In this document: in pieces, positions 50,901 to 64,000 of the stretch
Numbering within the stretch: position 1 is the first letter of the stretch
Layout: every line of letters starts with the position of its first letter
Notes under the pieces: model-generated
What the model saw: only the letters and a program-made list of their open reading frames with translations
Database searches by the model: none
Told to the model about the DNA's origin: nothing
DNA from: Caenorhabditis remanei
Lineage: Eukaryota > Nematoda > Chromadorea > Rhabditida > Rhabditidae
Length of the DNA: 64,000 nucleotides
Assembly: GCF_010183535.1 (NCBI RefSeq)
Contig: NC_071332.1
Location: forward strand, 434,001 to 498,000
Direction of reading: 5' to 3'
Made by a program: the position numbers and the translations under genes

Positions 50901-53900
50901 AACACAGAAAACTGGCACTATTTATCGGAGACTGGGAGGTCTACAACATTCGCCTCTTTCAGTAGATATAGGTGGGGATCTTTATGATGGGGAGAGAAGT
51001 GTGAAGTTGAGAGGGATTTGGACGAGACCGTGTGACTAATACCATCAAAAATGAGCGGCGGATAGAGACCTCATCTCAACTACTACATGTAAATAATATA
51101 AAAATGAGGTTCAGTTGAACAACAGGAAGTGGTATTGGCCAAGTGCCAAGATCCGATTATGATGGCAGGGAAGGACGCGTGAGGTGTTTAGAGCGCCGTA
51201 TATTCTGAATCTTTCTAGGGGGATCGTTGAAATTTCGAATTATGTGAGCAATGAGCAAAAGGTGTGCCTTCCTAATCCTAGTTGTCTGAACATGCTACTA
51301 GTGATTTCCGAAATTTCACGAAAAATCAGGGCTTCCCTTCTGGGCTTTGAAGGTGTCACACGGCTCATTCAGAATTCAAGAATCTCTAGAGAGAGAGAGA
51401 CCACGCGATTCAAAGTGAAGCGGCACCCCAAAAAGGTTAGATATAGAGAGAGCAAAGGTGATCTTCTTCTATATCCGCGCGGTGCAAACTGTCCTTTCCT
51501 CTGAGAGAGAGAAAGAGCTAAGAGCAAAGGGCGAAGAACACTGTACCCTGAGCCCGCCCCCTATTCGAATTTAGTCACACACACACAAGAGGAATGCGTA
51601 TGCGGGTTCGTTTGATTTGGAACGAAGCCAAGTGGGCGAGAGAGAGAGGCATCGAATGGGCGGAGATTTAGACACAAAGGTTATACAAATAGGAGAAGAA
51701 GTCGGCAACATCGGTAGGAATGAAGAGAGAGAGAGAGAGGAGAAAGCTCAGGAACACACACACAGACTGTATTAGCTATGGTATGTCGTCGATTAATTTG
51801 TTTGTGCATTTTCCAATTTGGCACTGATCAAGCTTAAGCTGAGTAGGAGGAGGAAGGGAGATATTTGCTAGTCTCTACTACTAGTACAAGTACAAGTGCA
51901 CCGACGCCGCCGCTTCCGACCTCTCGGATTACTACTGCTACAGTATACATCAGCAACATCCTACTATAGGGGGCACCTGACATAGTTCATCATCATCCTA
52001 GGTTTCTAGTACAAAAGATTATGACAGCTGTTGCTAGATGCATGACGAAGGGAAGGAGGTCGGAGGAAGCTTCAGATCAAAGTTCTGACCTTCTAAGAAT
52101 AACGAGAAGAAGAAAATCAAGAACAGGAGCTCTTCTCCGACTAAACTAAAAACGAAAATGAGAGAGATGGGAGGGGAGTGATCTGAGAAGATACTTTACA
52201 CTCTCACTACTTTCCCGTGAGCTCCGTATCCTCTCTCATCTCCTCAAATCATTCAGTAGAATAGAACCACCAGGCAGTAGAAGAAACTCTTCTTTGAAGA
52301 ATGCCACAAGCATCCGGAGAGCACCACCTCATGGAAAGAGTAGGAGTGATGATGAAGAAGAAGAAAAAAAGAGAACAACTCATCAATCACATGACTTTTC
52401 TCGGGCTCCGCCCATCCGGTGCAAAACTTTCTCCTGCTTTCTCCTGCTCTTCAAATTTCCACTCCCTCCTCTTTCCGGGCCGCCATGGTGGCGATCATGA
52501 TGTCAAGGCGCCGGTAGAGGACGGGGCTCCATGATGCCGCCAAAAAAGAGCTCCGATAGAATAGAGCAATACACAATAGGGCGGGTGGAATGAATGAATG
52601 AATGAATGGGTGCGCAATGCAACATAAAAAAGAGAGAAAGTTGCACTATTACTTCTACTTACTACGTGATAATACCGTACTGTTTGTACTTTTGTCTCCC
52701 TCTGAATCTCTCTCGATCCCTTTCCCTCTTCCTCCCGTCGGAGTTTGTTTGTACTCTGTTGGAAGGTGCCAGGTGGTGACAAGCACCGTTCGGGGCGTCC
52801 CGGCGCCAGTACTTGCGCGCACTGGACCCTAGCGGGCGAAGAAAGTTCAGGAAAGTGAAGAGAGGAAGGAAATTCGGAGAATTGCAACATTTTTCTCTCT
52901 CTCAAGTGGGGCGCCTAGCACTTTTCATTCTATCTTAGCCCACATGTGTGTGCGCCAAAAAATGTCTTGTGAGGTGGGGAAGAAGAAGAACAAAGAAAAG
53001 AAAAGAGATATAGTTTGATAATATACAGAGCCCGAAATGCAAAGAAGGGATTCCCTCCAATCGAATGACAAAAAGACAAAAGAGATACACGTGATATGAG
53101 TGTGAGGACGAGGGGAAAGTCTGTATTTTCCTGTCTCCGCTAGAAGAGAGACAGAGAGAAACGAGAGTGACAGTGTGCTGAATCACAGACAATGTGTTGA
53201 TACTACACCCCGGCTGACAGTCAGCTGATTGGTAAGACCTAGGGGTAGGAAGGAGGAGGAGAAGTAGCAAGCAATGAGGACACATAGACACGATTCATCA
53301 TATGAAAAAAATGTCTTGTGTGTCATCATAGTTTTCATAGTTTTTACAAGACCACCGGGAGGTTTCGCGACTGCCCAGCTGATGATCGCCGTGACAAGAT
53401 TCTGATTGTTAGAGAAAAGAGGAGAAGGGAAAGACTGGCTGCTGCTGTTTCTGCTGTTGCAGAATAATAACGAAAAGAAACTATATGCGGGGCGGGGCGG
53501 AGAGGGTGAAACGCGGAAGAAGACAGAAACACACACACATACAGACGGAAGGGGAAGTTCATCTTTGGGAGGCGTGTACTCGATTCGCGGAAGAAGACAA
53601 CATCGAATAGCTAAGCGGTGAGGAATTTCTACTAAAGGTTCATTGACCTCCATTTATTATATCTCTGTCAGAGATGGACCGATTAACCGGACATGAGCAG
53701 AAACAATCAAAAACGGACGTTTCTGTAGTTAGTAGTATATTGTAACCTTCTTCGACCTGTCTTCCATATCGCTCATATCTCAAACTGATATGATCTGCGC
53801 GGTATCTATGCGAGGGCCCTCTCATCAACAATGTTGCACCACACACACGCAAATCTCTTTTGATTTATTACTTTGGTCTTTTGGTCCCGCGGAGAAGAGA

Positions 53901-56900
53901 AAAGGGGTTCCCCGTGTTCTTCTTCTTCTTCCTCATCTACACAGACAGTGCTGCGCTTTTTGATATCAAAACGTATCAGCTGCTGCTTCGGTGAGTGCGT
54001 GGAGAGTACGAATTATTCCTGGTGACAGTTGCACTCTGGGAGAATGTCTTTCGAGAGACCAATGATCAGGTGTAACAATTCGGAGGGACCTTTTCGTACA
54101 ATTCTCTCTATCTTTTGCTGCGGTTGCTCTTTGAAAATCAACGCAATCTTCCGATTACGCAACTGTAGAAGCAGCAGCATATACAGAACAGAAGCATATA
54201 GAGAACAGAAGAAAATGTGTCCTTTTTATTTTGAGAACAAGAAGAAGATGACGTCCTTTGGCATCTGATGACCACAAGAGCGTTCTCAGAGAGTTCTTGT
54301 TTTGCTCTCCTTTCTAGATTTCATATATGTGTTCGAAAACAACACGCCTAGACAGCGTTCACCACATCATCTGATCATGCGACCATCATCATCATCTCCA
54401 AATCCATATATCCCACTATAAAAACTTCTAGGCGTTCCTTCCATCGTGACAGACGGGGTGTGTGTGACAGACATAGAGAGTGAGAGTGATGGTGGCGAGG
54501 GGTCTCCAGTCAAAAAACAATAACAATTTCTCTCTCTCTCTCTCTGTTTCCTTCACATTCCGAGAGTCACATGAGGAATAAGCATCTAGTAGTTGTAGAA
54601 GCAAGAAGCAAGAAAACCCGTTTCGAATCGGGAACGACAAGGAGGAGAAAGCATCCCTGAACTATTTACTGCATGATGTCTACTAGTAGGCGTGTTTTGC
54701 CACGTGACGGCTTCATCAGAGAAGATCCACACAGAGAAGAACGGTGGTAGAAAAACAAAAATTCGAGAAATTCGGGGGACTGCTACTGCTGAATAGATTA
54801 GCAAGGTTCGGTTTCTCGGACCAGAAAAAAATATTATTTATTCTGTCACCAAAAACGAGAAGGAGAAGGAAGTAACGGCGGGTGGAAGAATGATGGCAGA
54901 ATGCATTTCTAAAACAAATGTGCTGTGCTCCCTACTGCCTTCTGAAGACATGCCTCCTTCATCTTCTTCATCGTATTCTGGAGTCGCCCTTTTCTTCCAA
55001 AACCAATTCCCTACTTCGCGACCAGATTCGATTATATGACCACCTTCTCAGTCATCGTCCTTTTCATTCGGGGCCCACCCAGCTCTCTTTAGAAGAGCAC
55101 CAAGTGGAATATATTACCGAGAGAGAGACTCATTCAATGGGAAAAGACGGGGAATAAAAACTATTAAAGTACAGAAGAGTACTTGGATAAAAAGTGAATG
55201 AGAGCGACGGGATTACGGCGGATGGATGCATGGGAAAGCAGACTACTGCTGGGATACTCACACCTACAGTACCCATCCCCTCGCTCGGTGTTCCTAGGCA
55301 ACCCAAGCTCCTCACCTCGGTTTATTCCTCGTCGCTCTGCTATCGAATCGTGGCGAGTAGAACATCATAGTATCTCACCAGAGATTGAACAATTCAGATA
55401 TCACGGAGCCTCCCTGAAGATCAGAGGTTGATTCAGAGTACGGAAAGAGGTTCCAAGAAGTTGATCGCAAAAAAAAGAGCAAAGAAGAACGAAAACAATC
55501 GAGAAGAGAACCAGGAGCGTGGACCCCCTAAGCACAACAACCAGCTGCACACAACACACAACAAGCGTCCTGCATTCGGCGAGAGGGGCGGAGCTTGGCA
55601 CGGCGCCAGAGACTCAAAACCTTCTTGTTCTTTTTCTTCTTCTTCTTCTCCGACGACGAGCGGCGCTCCTTTTTTTGAGGCACCCTACTCTACAACTACT
55701 ACTACTGAAGTAGACGACGAAGCTGTCGGAGAGGGTGGTCTCCATCGCCGTCGTCGGGGGCACAAGAATCCATCAAAAACAGCATCGTCGCCACGTTAGG
55801 AGGCGGAGGCTGCTGCTCCAGAAGAAGACGACGAAGAACGTGAAAACTATTTGGGAGTCGGCGTGACACTCACGCAGCCTGTCACGGAGGGCGCGGCGAC
55901 GGCGACCACCACGAGGAACATCTAAAAACCAACAACAACAACAACTATGCAGAAGATATCTTCTTCTTTTTTTCTTCTTCTTCTTCGCTACTTTTAGATC
56001 TCTTTTATTCGCGCACAGACGCAGACATAGTCAAGAATGCGGGAAAAAGAGAGTGAACGAACACGAGAGAGAGAGTAATTCGACGAAAAACTTTTCGGGG
56101 GGTCTCTCTTGGCACTCAGCCAAGTTCGATGGACACTGGCCTCCCCTCCCCTTCCGATTGAGAGAGAGAAGCAAATCGCTGCAGCCCTCCCAGCGCGGGA
56201 ATGCAACCAACCGTGCGGGAAGATATTTAGATCCAACTGGAGACAGAGAAAGAGAATCTACGCAATGTTTGTGTCCGTCTTTCTATTGGGACAACGAAGA
56301 ACAAGGAATGATGAGAAGGAATGAAGGAAGGATATCGAAGACCGGCCCGCCAGGACCGCCTAATTTGTTGCAATATGTCAACGTCGTTTCGCATCATTCC
56401 CTTCTGCTGATAAAACTTCTTCATTCTTCAATCATCCTATCAATGACCATATGACCTCCTATTGCCAAATACTCCTCTCATCACAATGCATCGTGGGAAA
56501 ACGGGGAATAATTTGACAATAATGCTGCTAGCCACCTCCTGGCACCTCATCTCAGCTGACTGGCCGCGCGCCAACAACCAGGTTAAGACGATCACATTCC
56601 TCTACTGCCCGCGCGCGCGCTCTTCGTCTTTGAGTCCTAACCGACCATCTCTATCTACCATATGACCCTTAATTAGCAAACAAGCGGTACCCCAACGGTG
56701 GTTACACCATATTGATGCTTCGTCTACTTAGAGGCGGAGGGGGGAATCTCTTCTGGATTTCACGTGATGTTCATCATCCCAAATTTCTTGTTTACAGGGG
56801 GATAACCGAGATAGAAATATAGAGAGTGAAAAAATTGTTGGTTGGTGGTACAGGAGGGAGAAGTCTTCTCACCGAGAAGATGAAAGGAAAATGAAGAACA

Positions 56901-59900
56901 CAACAATGACACGATGAAGCCCCCGATTCTCCTGCTATCTGTTATAGCGGGGAGGTGACGGAAGGCAATCAAAAAACTTCTGCTATCATCTCTTCTCTCT
57001 GCAAAAGTTCTAGGAAGAACACTCCGCCTGCACACACACACTGAAACGCCTACCCAAACCTATAAATCTCAGTTTCCACGACTTGGTTTTACAGCACCGT
57101 GTTGTCCAAGTGTTCAGACCATTCAAACACACGCACAAACTTCGCGGGCGCGCGAAACATGCGGGCGTAGGTCAAACAATGAATCATATGGTCGGGACGC
57201 CTGTGATTCATCGAATCGGTCCCCCCTTCAATTCCTCATACCAATACCAACACTACCACCACCACTGCGACGGCGTCCGAAATAAAAACATCTAACGTCA
57301 CTTTTTTCCCGCAAAAAAGTCAGCACTATAGCAAAGCACACACATATGCTTCAAGCGTTTTTTTGCGATTGCTTCTCGTCATTCTCTTTTCTTGGCGACG
57401 TGCGCCCACACCCGCGCCTCTTCACGTGACGGCAGTCCGGGAATGGCCATCATCATCCTCACAACAGCTTCTTCTCTCTACTTCTCCAACGTCGTCGCCT
57501 CTACACTACTACTTCTTCTTCATTTTTTCGTTTTCTCCGTATTTTTCCTCGGGACTGCAATAAAACACTCCGCTTCCCTTTTTTCCCCTCGTGGGGAGGT
57601 TGTGCTCTCCCGCGTTAGGACTTGGCAGCGTGCCAGAGCTTCAACGACGAGAGGGACGGAGAGCAGGGAGAGAGACACATTCTAAACGGGCTGAAGGGAA
57701 GGGACTGGTGCAGGTGAAATTTGATATGGGATCTCTCTCAAAAGAGGCGAGTGTAACGCCTAAAAGTTCACAACTACTTTTTCGTTACCGCAGATTTCCT
57801 GGGATCCGAAACGTCAAGAAACAACGTCTTTGCTGACGTAGAAGAAGAATCAAAAAAGAAACAGACATGCCGAGCCGTGCTCCCGGATAAACAACGAGAG
57901 CACAAAGTTCTCTCAGTTCTGCCCCGCTAAAGTGTTTTTAGTTTGAAATTCCTCATTTAGGCTTGCTTCAAACCGTTTATGACCCAATTTTCATTCATCG
58001 GCTCAGCTGCTCGCCACCTCCCAAATAGATTCAAACACATTAGGGTTGATGAGATGATGCTTTAGTGTAGAATTGGGTGGAAACGAAGAGGGAAAAAAGT
58101 GAGAAGAACCCCATAAATCAAGTGGCACCCATTGGAATGTGATGGTGCCCTGTGTGAGACCAAAAAATCGTGGCGCTCACTCCAAGAAGTGCATACGTCA
58201 ATGAGAGAGAGCAGTTGCTCTCAATAGTAATTTTTTGCAGAAAAGAAGAAGAAGATTCTCACTATTTCCGGGGGCAGCTAACCACCAACTTATCTTCTTC
58301 ATCGTGGGTTCAGAGAATGTTTTTTCGTGTTTTCTTTTCTAGTGAGAGTGATAGGCTGACCACACCACCACAATCGATCATAGATGATGATCATACGCCT
58401 ATAATAATACAGTGTGATGATCCAAAACTAGGATCGTGTTGATGGATGGGACGACGACTACAATGTGTGTTTTCCCAAATAAATAAACACATTCATGTAA
58501 TATCTATCTAGGAATGGGAAGGGCGAGGAGGGGGCGAATAATGCCCAAACACATCATCATAAAAAGTCAACAATACAAGAGTATATACTCGAGAGAGCCC
58601 ATGTGTGTGTGTGTTTAAGTCTGTATAGAACACGTGCTCCGCCCGTCTCGTCATCCACCGGATGGATCCTTCATAATAAAACACAGATGATTGATCATAT
58701 TGCTTCGTGGTGGGGGAGATGAGTGGGTGCCCTTTCCAAAGAGAGGTCCTCACTAACTAATAAAATAAATATAAACAAAACTTCACTTTTTCCAAAAAGA
58801 TGACGTGACTCTTCCTCTCCCAAACCTTCTGATTCTAGTGGTATTCTTTTCAGCTGCCTCTGGAAAAGCGCCTGACACTACTAAAAAGGTTAAAATTGGA
58901 GCAATGAGAAACAAACAAAAGAAAGAGAGAGAGCGAAAGGGGTACCATGACCTTTCTACGGAGCCGCCACGAGACATCTTTATGTGCTCTCAAATGGCAT
59001 CACCATCATGAGAGAATGCAACATAAGAGGGATTTTGCACTTATAGCCTAATTTCAAATGTCTAGACTCTAGACTAGGGCCAGACATTCGTTCTCATGTC
59101 GAAATTAGACTCAATTTGTCTACAGTGCTCTAAACGATCAGAATCCAACTTTTTTCTCGTTTTTTCAACAAAAATTTGAACGTTCAACTCTCCAACTAAT
59201 AAACAAAGACGAACTCCATGCTCAGTGCAACAGCAGAAAAAAATACAGCAAAGAGGAAGGAATTTTGCACACACACGAAAAACCATTCCGCGGAATGTTT
59301 GCTCATTGTTTGCAATAAATCACGTGGGGGGCTCTTTATTCTCCTTACAACCGGTCTCCTTGCTAAATTTATCAGTGTTTGAACTAGGAAAAGGAGAGAA
59401 GTGTTGCGAAAGATTGCATCTTCAGATCATACAGATCATGGTAATTACCGTAACCTTTTAGATCGAAATCGAAATCGAACTGAGACCGTGAAGAAGTAAA
59501 AGTGAAGCAGAAGACCACACTGACTGAAATTTCTAAATGTTCTCTTCTCCTGGTGGTCTTCTTGGTCACGTCTTCATCGTCGTCGGGCAACCAGCATCCA
59601 CAGTAGTTTTGTCAACATCAACTACACGGGTGGTCACATGGAACACCGACTGACAGTGACACAAACAACCTACTTACACACTCTTCTTCATTTTTTCATT
59701 TCAATTCCTGCTGACTATGCCAAATTTTTGATGGGTTCTATAAACACACCAAATACAGACACATGCAGAAAGCGAGAATTCTGCTAGAATTGGAATTTTA
59801 CAAAAAGTGTCTCATGATTGAACTATTAGGATGACTTTCTCCTGAAACTCGTACTCTCGTGTGTGCGTGTGTTGTCCTACAATAACTGATGACGGCAGCA

Positions 59901-62900
59901 CTTTTTGAGACTATTTGTCGAGAGAGGAGCACGAGTTTTTGGTTCAGCGGATGGTTCTCATGGTACTCAATAGTTTCAGGGAGTGATCTGAATCTCTTAA
60001 AGGGATCGGAAACCCACCAATTCAAAGTGCATGGCTATAAATTACACTAAGAAAACACTTTCTTCATTTTCTTCCTCAGGCATAATGGACTCGTGTGTGA
60101 GAGGTCATAAATTCTCGCTAGTACCTCTCTTCCTAGGACCAGTTCTTCCTTCGTTTTTTTCGCGCTATTCCCAACCATTCATTAGCCAGATGACTCAGTG
60201 GCAGTGGCAGTGAGGAGTGCGGCCTCATGGCCTTTCTCTCTATTTCGGTGCCAGGCACTATGTACCATCTCTATTGTCGCTACGGGGGCGCTGACCCGCG
60301 CGCATAACGGCACGGAGGCCACGCGCGCGGGGGCTCCCATCACATAAATGGGGCCAGATGTGATTTGAAAATGTGCAGGTGGGTGTATCTATGTGCATTG
60401 TGCATATTTCGGGAAATTGCCGAGATGGAGGGGGCCGAGATGGAAGCTTTTTTGAAGGTCTTAGTGTAACATCAGCGTTAAATTGGTCGAACGAAGTGGG
60501 CGAAATGGAATGAGTCAGAGCTAAGGGATCTAGACTTCCGTTTCAGAATTCCGAATTCCCGAGATGCCCGGGTTACTGTAAGAATCTCAAGATTTGAATC
60601 TGGGATTATCTAATCTAGAAATTCCGCCTCCCTTTCCAGATTTTCCGAGATTTGTACATCAGGGTAATTCTCATGTTTCAGAATTCCCAGGAACCTCAAG
60701 GTTACTGTAGGCACCTTATGATCTATCTACATAACATCATCTGACTCTCTTCCACCTGCTAACTTCAAATCAGTCCGTACAAACAACCGAACTACACTCG
60801 ACGACACACAATCAATCAGACTTCGCACTTTCACTTCATGATGCCAACTTGGTTATCATTATTTTAAAAAACGGCAACAATTTCAGCTGCCAGCTGGAAA
60901 GTGTGTGTGTGTCGTCTGGCCGGCGCCCCTTCCATCACTTCAAGTCATCATAACGCGTCGTGCTTTTTTGTGATTTGCAAAAGAGTTTTGAGGAGGGAGG
61001 GGACGAAAAAAGAACTACTTTTTTTCACTTTTGCAAAAAAAAAGACGTCACACTTTTCAATTTCTTCACAGTGTCGGATGGGTTTGACGGAAGCGCACGC
61101 CGAGTACGAGATAGTACTACGTACACAAAACAAAATGAAACAAAAGAGAGAAAAGTGATAAGAGCGGGGAAACAAAAAACGAAGAGAGTTAGCGGAGGTC
61201 GGGATGGGTGCACCCGGGTGTGTGCTCCTGATAATTCGAGGAGGGGGTAAAAACGAGCGGCATGATGAAGATGATAGAGAAATTTAGTGATAGGGTAACG
61301 GAGAGAAAAGAAGAGGAGAAAACAGTTGCAAAAAAATGTTGCGTAGCGCAGAATATTTAACAGCAATGCAAACACATGGAGAGTTCCATCATACTGTATT
61401 TTCACTTCTGTGTTTGTGCGTGTTTGCGCAGTCGTCGGAAGCAATGACGTCCTAACGAGCACCGACAAAATCAGAGCTTGTAGCTCTAGCTCGTGCGTGG
61501 GAGAGAGACCGAGAACCGATCCGAAAATGGAACTGATTTAGTGTGTGAGTTCGGTTGGTTGCAACTATTCTTGCAAACCGCGTGCGGCGCGAGGCGCAAA
61601 CATTTCATGGCTCCGCGTCGATCTCCGTCCGCAGCGCGGTGTTCTATATTCGGATCGGTTCCCCACCACCAATTGACGCTCACAATACCCGAATACCACA
61701 GAGGAACGTCTTGGAATCGTGACGACAATGGGGCGCCAGGCGCGCAGAGAAGATTCGCAACATGTGAGAATTCTGGCTCTTGTCGACGAAACTTTGATCT
61801 GAGCTTTCGACTAGAGATCAGTCCATCGAGGGACCTGAGCTAGAAAGCTGACTTCAAGGATACCGTATATAGCATTCTATAGACTACAAACCACAGATTG
61901 TTCGTCTTCTCGCACAAATTGTCGTTACTAATTCTTAAACATAATTAACAACTTGTGCAAACAAAACATCAATCCCAACGCATGTCTTTCTTATCAATCA
62001 CCTCCTTCTTCTCTGCTCTTCTTTCCACTTGGCTCGATGCCAGCAAAGAAATATTGAGCTATTGATACGCGAAGAGAAAATCGCATCTCTCACTCGGCAT
62101 CTCTGTAGGAATAGAAGTGGTGAAAAGAACATGACGATGATTAATGAGCGGAACTAAATTCTGACAGGACTACAAGCGGAAGAGATATCGAGAGAGGAAA
62201 CAACGGATAGAGATTTGATTGGGGGAAATGAGTACTAGAGGTGTCAGCTCTTCTTCTTTTTCTTCTTCAATGGTTTCGTCTTGTGGTGCTCATTGATCAA
62301 TGAGTGTATATACACTTGAGGACATCGTAGATCAAGCTGGATGGATATAGTGCCCTTCTCGTTTCCATCGCCATCCGTCAAAAAGTTTCAAGAAACAGGA
62401 AACTAAAAACGCGATGGAGAGGTGACGACCTCGGATCTTATCTCACCCCACACTACTGCTATACTACGAATTTCAATTCTCTGCATGGTTAGTAGTGAAG
62501 GAGGAAAAGAGGGGCGCGGTAGCTAACACGGATGGGATAATTAATCGTGAAATCGGTTCACGCCGTCCCAGGGTCAGAATCTCTAGATCTTGAGTATCTG
62601 TGGAAACTGTAAACACATTGGGGACGAAAACAGGTGGAATTCCAATGGTCAGGAAGTCATCGAGATGCTGGGGATTCTGAATCACTTTTCACAATAAGCA
62701 AAAATCAAATAATTTCAGATCAGAATACTGAAATCTGAATCATTTTCAGATTTTTGCACAGAATTCCAATAAATATCACTGATTACATCCTGAACATCTA
62801 TAGCCTCTAATCTTCTTGTTCTTTGCGGTGGTGAGGTTGTAAACAATCAGATTCCTCAACTCGTGATGACACTGGCTGCAACGACGAAATCAGAATACAT

Positions 62901-64000
62901 AGATCAATTCGTTATATAAGTTGTTCATCAGGTTCAAAAACTGAGAGAACGATCGGACTACGGTAGCGTAGCGGAAAACCGAGACACTTGATTACCATAA
63001 CCCTCTAGACCCATTTGTTGAAACCAATAGCCTCAACATGTTCTTTTCAATGTGTTCGTCATAAAAAGGACACTCTTCTCCATCTCTTCTTTTGTTCGTC
63101 GCTCAAAACGGGGGTGGTCTAAATGCACAAAGCGCATCTAATTACGGAAATGTAAATGAGTCCCCTCTTCCGATTCCCATTTGGTGAGATGACGGGGATC
63201 GTATTGGCGGGTGGAAAATGGGGAAAATGGAGTTGTACTTTTAGACCGAAACGAAGTGCACCGGTTTGAATTCGAATTCAAATTCAAAAGGTAGACTAGA
63301 CCTGGTCTTCGACTTCGAGGGGGGGTCTTCTCTCTTTCACAGAAAAAATGCTTGTCTGGTGCGGCTCTTTTGATAACATGTCTGTGGTGGTGGCGGTGTT
63401 CTTCAAAAGGATGCTGATCTCTTGTCAATAGAGAGACCGTTTTCCTGAAACTCAGTCACATGAGACTGTTGTCATCACGTCACGAGTTTCCGGAGGGAAA
63501 ATATGACTATTCGAGGAGAGAAAAACGTCATCTTACAAGTGCATCGTTTTATCGTTTTTCAGATACAAGGAAAACGCTTGTCGTAAAAGGGCAAGCACTT
63601 TCAGAGTGCATTCATTCCTATCCCCTTTGCTTACGGTCGGTGGATCAGCTAAGACCCGTTCGATTTAATTGCAACACACATGTAATCTTTCGCCTCCTTC
63701 TCCTTCTTCCTATCGCATTCCTTTCCCGCCATCTTCGAAAAACGGAAAGAAAACGCGACACAAACAGTTCTTCAGGCACGAAAACATTGTTTGTACGCAT
63801 ATGCAGATAGTGTGGTCGTCTTATAGTAGGTTGATAGTAGAAAACCCCCCGCCCGGCCATATGATGATAGCGACGACGACACAACGCACAATTTGTCACG
63901 TGCAACACCATTTCTCGACGACATGAATATGATAATACATACACCCGTTAAGGGTCTCTCCAACGATTCCAGCCGGTTTCATTTCTAGGTGAAAGTCCAC
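47930..64000. other. 16 kb region with no supportable gene, purine-rich on + strand
   Basis: Many ORFs occur, but all are made of GA/CT-rich or other low-complexity sequence and show no recognisable domain. The region holds GAGAGA tracts (for example 50010-50040, 51725-51745), an (AT)n at 49319-49336, a CA repeat near 50172-50188, an (AATG)n at 52588-52608, a GGGA run at 48968-48994, and CG runs at 48942-48955, 50094-50106, 50497-50511, 56608-56620 and around 60296-60330. It lies upstream of the minus-strand gene and could hold its promoter and enhancers. A gene with small exons could be hidden here. Confidence 0.5.

Overview
The window is nuclear DNA from a Caenorhabditis nematode. The evidence is a gene nearly identical to the C. 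elegans NK-2 homeobox gene ceh-22, followed on the same strand by a gene nearly identical to the PP1 catalytic subunit gene gsp-1. As I recall, these two are also neighbours on C. elegans chromosome V. Introns have worm-type TTTTCAG acceptors and the intergenic DNA is AT-rich. Small differences from the remembered C. elegans proteins suggest a sister species, which I cannot name.

Layout. 1-2121 (+): 3' part of ceh-22, five exons plus a 5-base exon remnant at the window edge. 2.3-11.6 kb: intergenic, dominated by repeats, including a ~1.95 kb fold-back element, a hairpin element built from TAATAGAGGCGC units and a degenerate tRNA-like sequence. 11751-14814 (+): complete gsp-1, four exons, 329 aa. 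14.8-34.2 kb: about 19 kb without a gene I can support, full of inverted-repeat elements and dispersed motifs. 34251-37130 (+): a second, more divergent PP1-family phosphatase, five exons, 349 aa, sharing two exact intron positions with gsp-1. 37.6-45 kb: repeat-rich intergenic DNA, including a degenerate minisatellite. 46115-47899 (-): an uncharacterised 552-aa protein with Ser-rich and polyQ segments, three exons. 47.9-64 kb: about 16 kb with no gene I can support, purine-rich on the + strand and rich in microsatellites and CG runs. It lies upstream of the last gene and may hold its control region.

The genes do not form an operon: they are far apart and functionally unrelated, except for the two PP1 paralogs. 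I did not find a new multi-gene system. What deserves a second look is the PP1 paralog pair, the unnamed minus-strand gene, and a rich set of non-coding repeats. The most notable repeats are a ~220 bp near-perfect inverted pair 4.3 kb apart, several fold-back elements, and a short motif close to GGTAGAGCGCACTTGCA scattered over 20 times that resembles a tRNA D-arm. All exon junctions given were checked by hand for reading frame; family assignments are from recall, without database searches.
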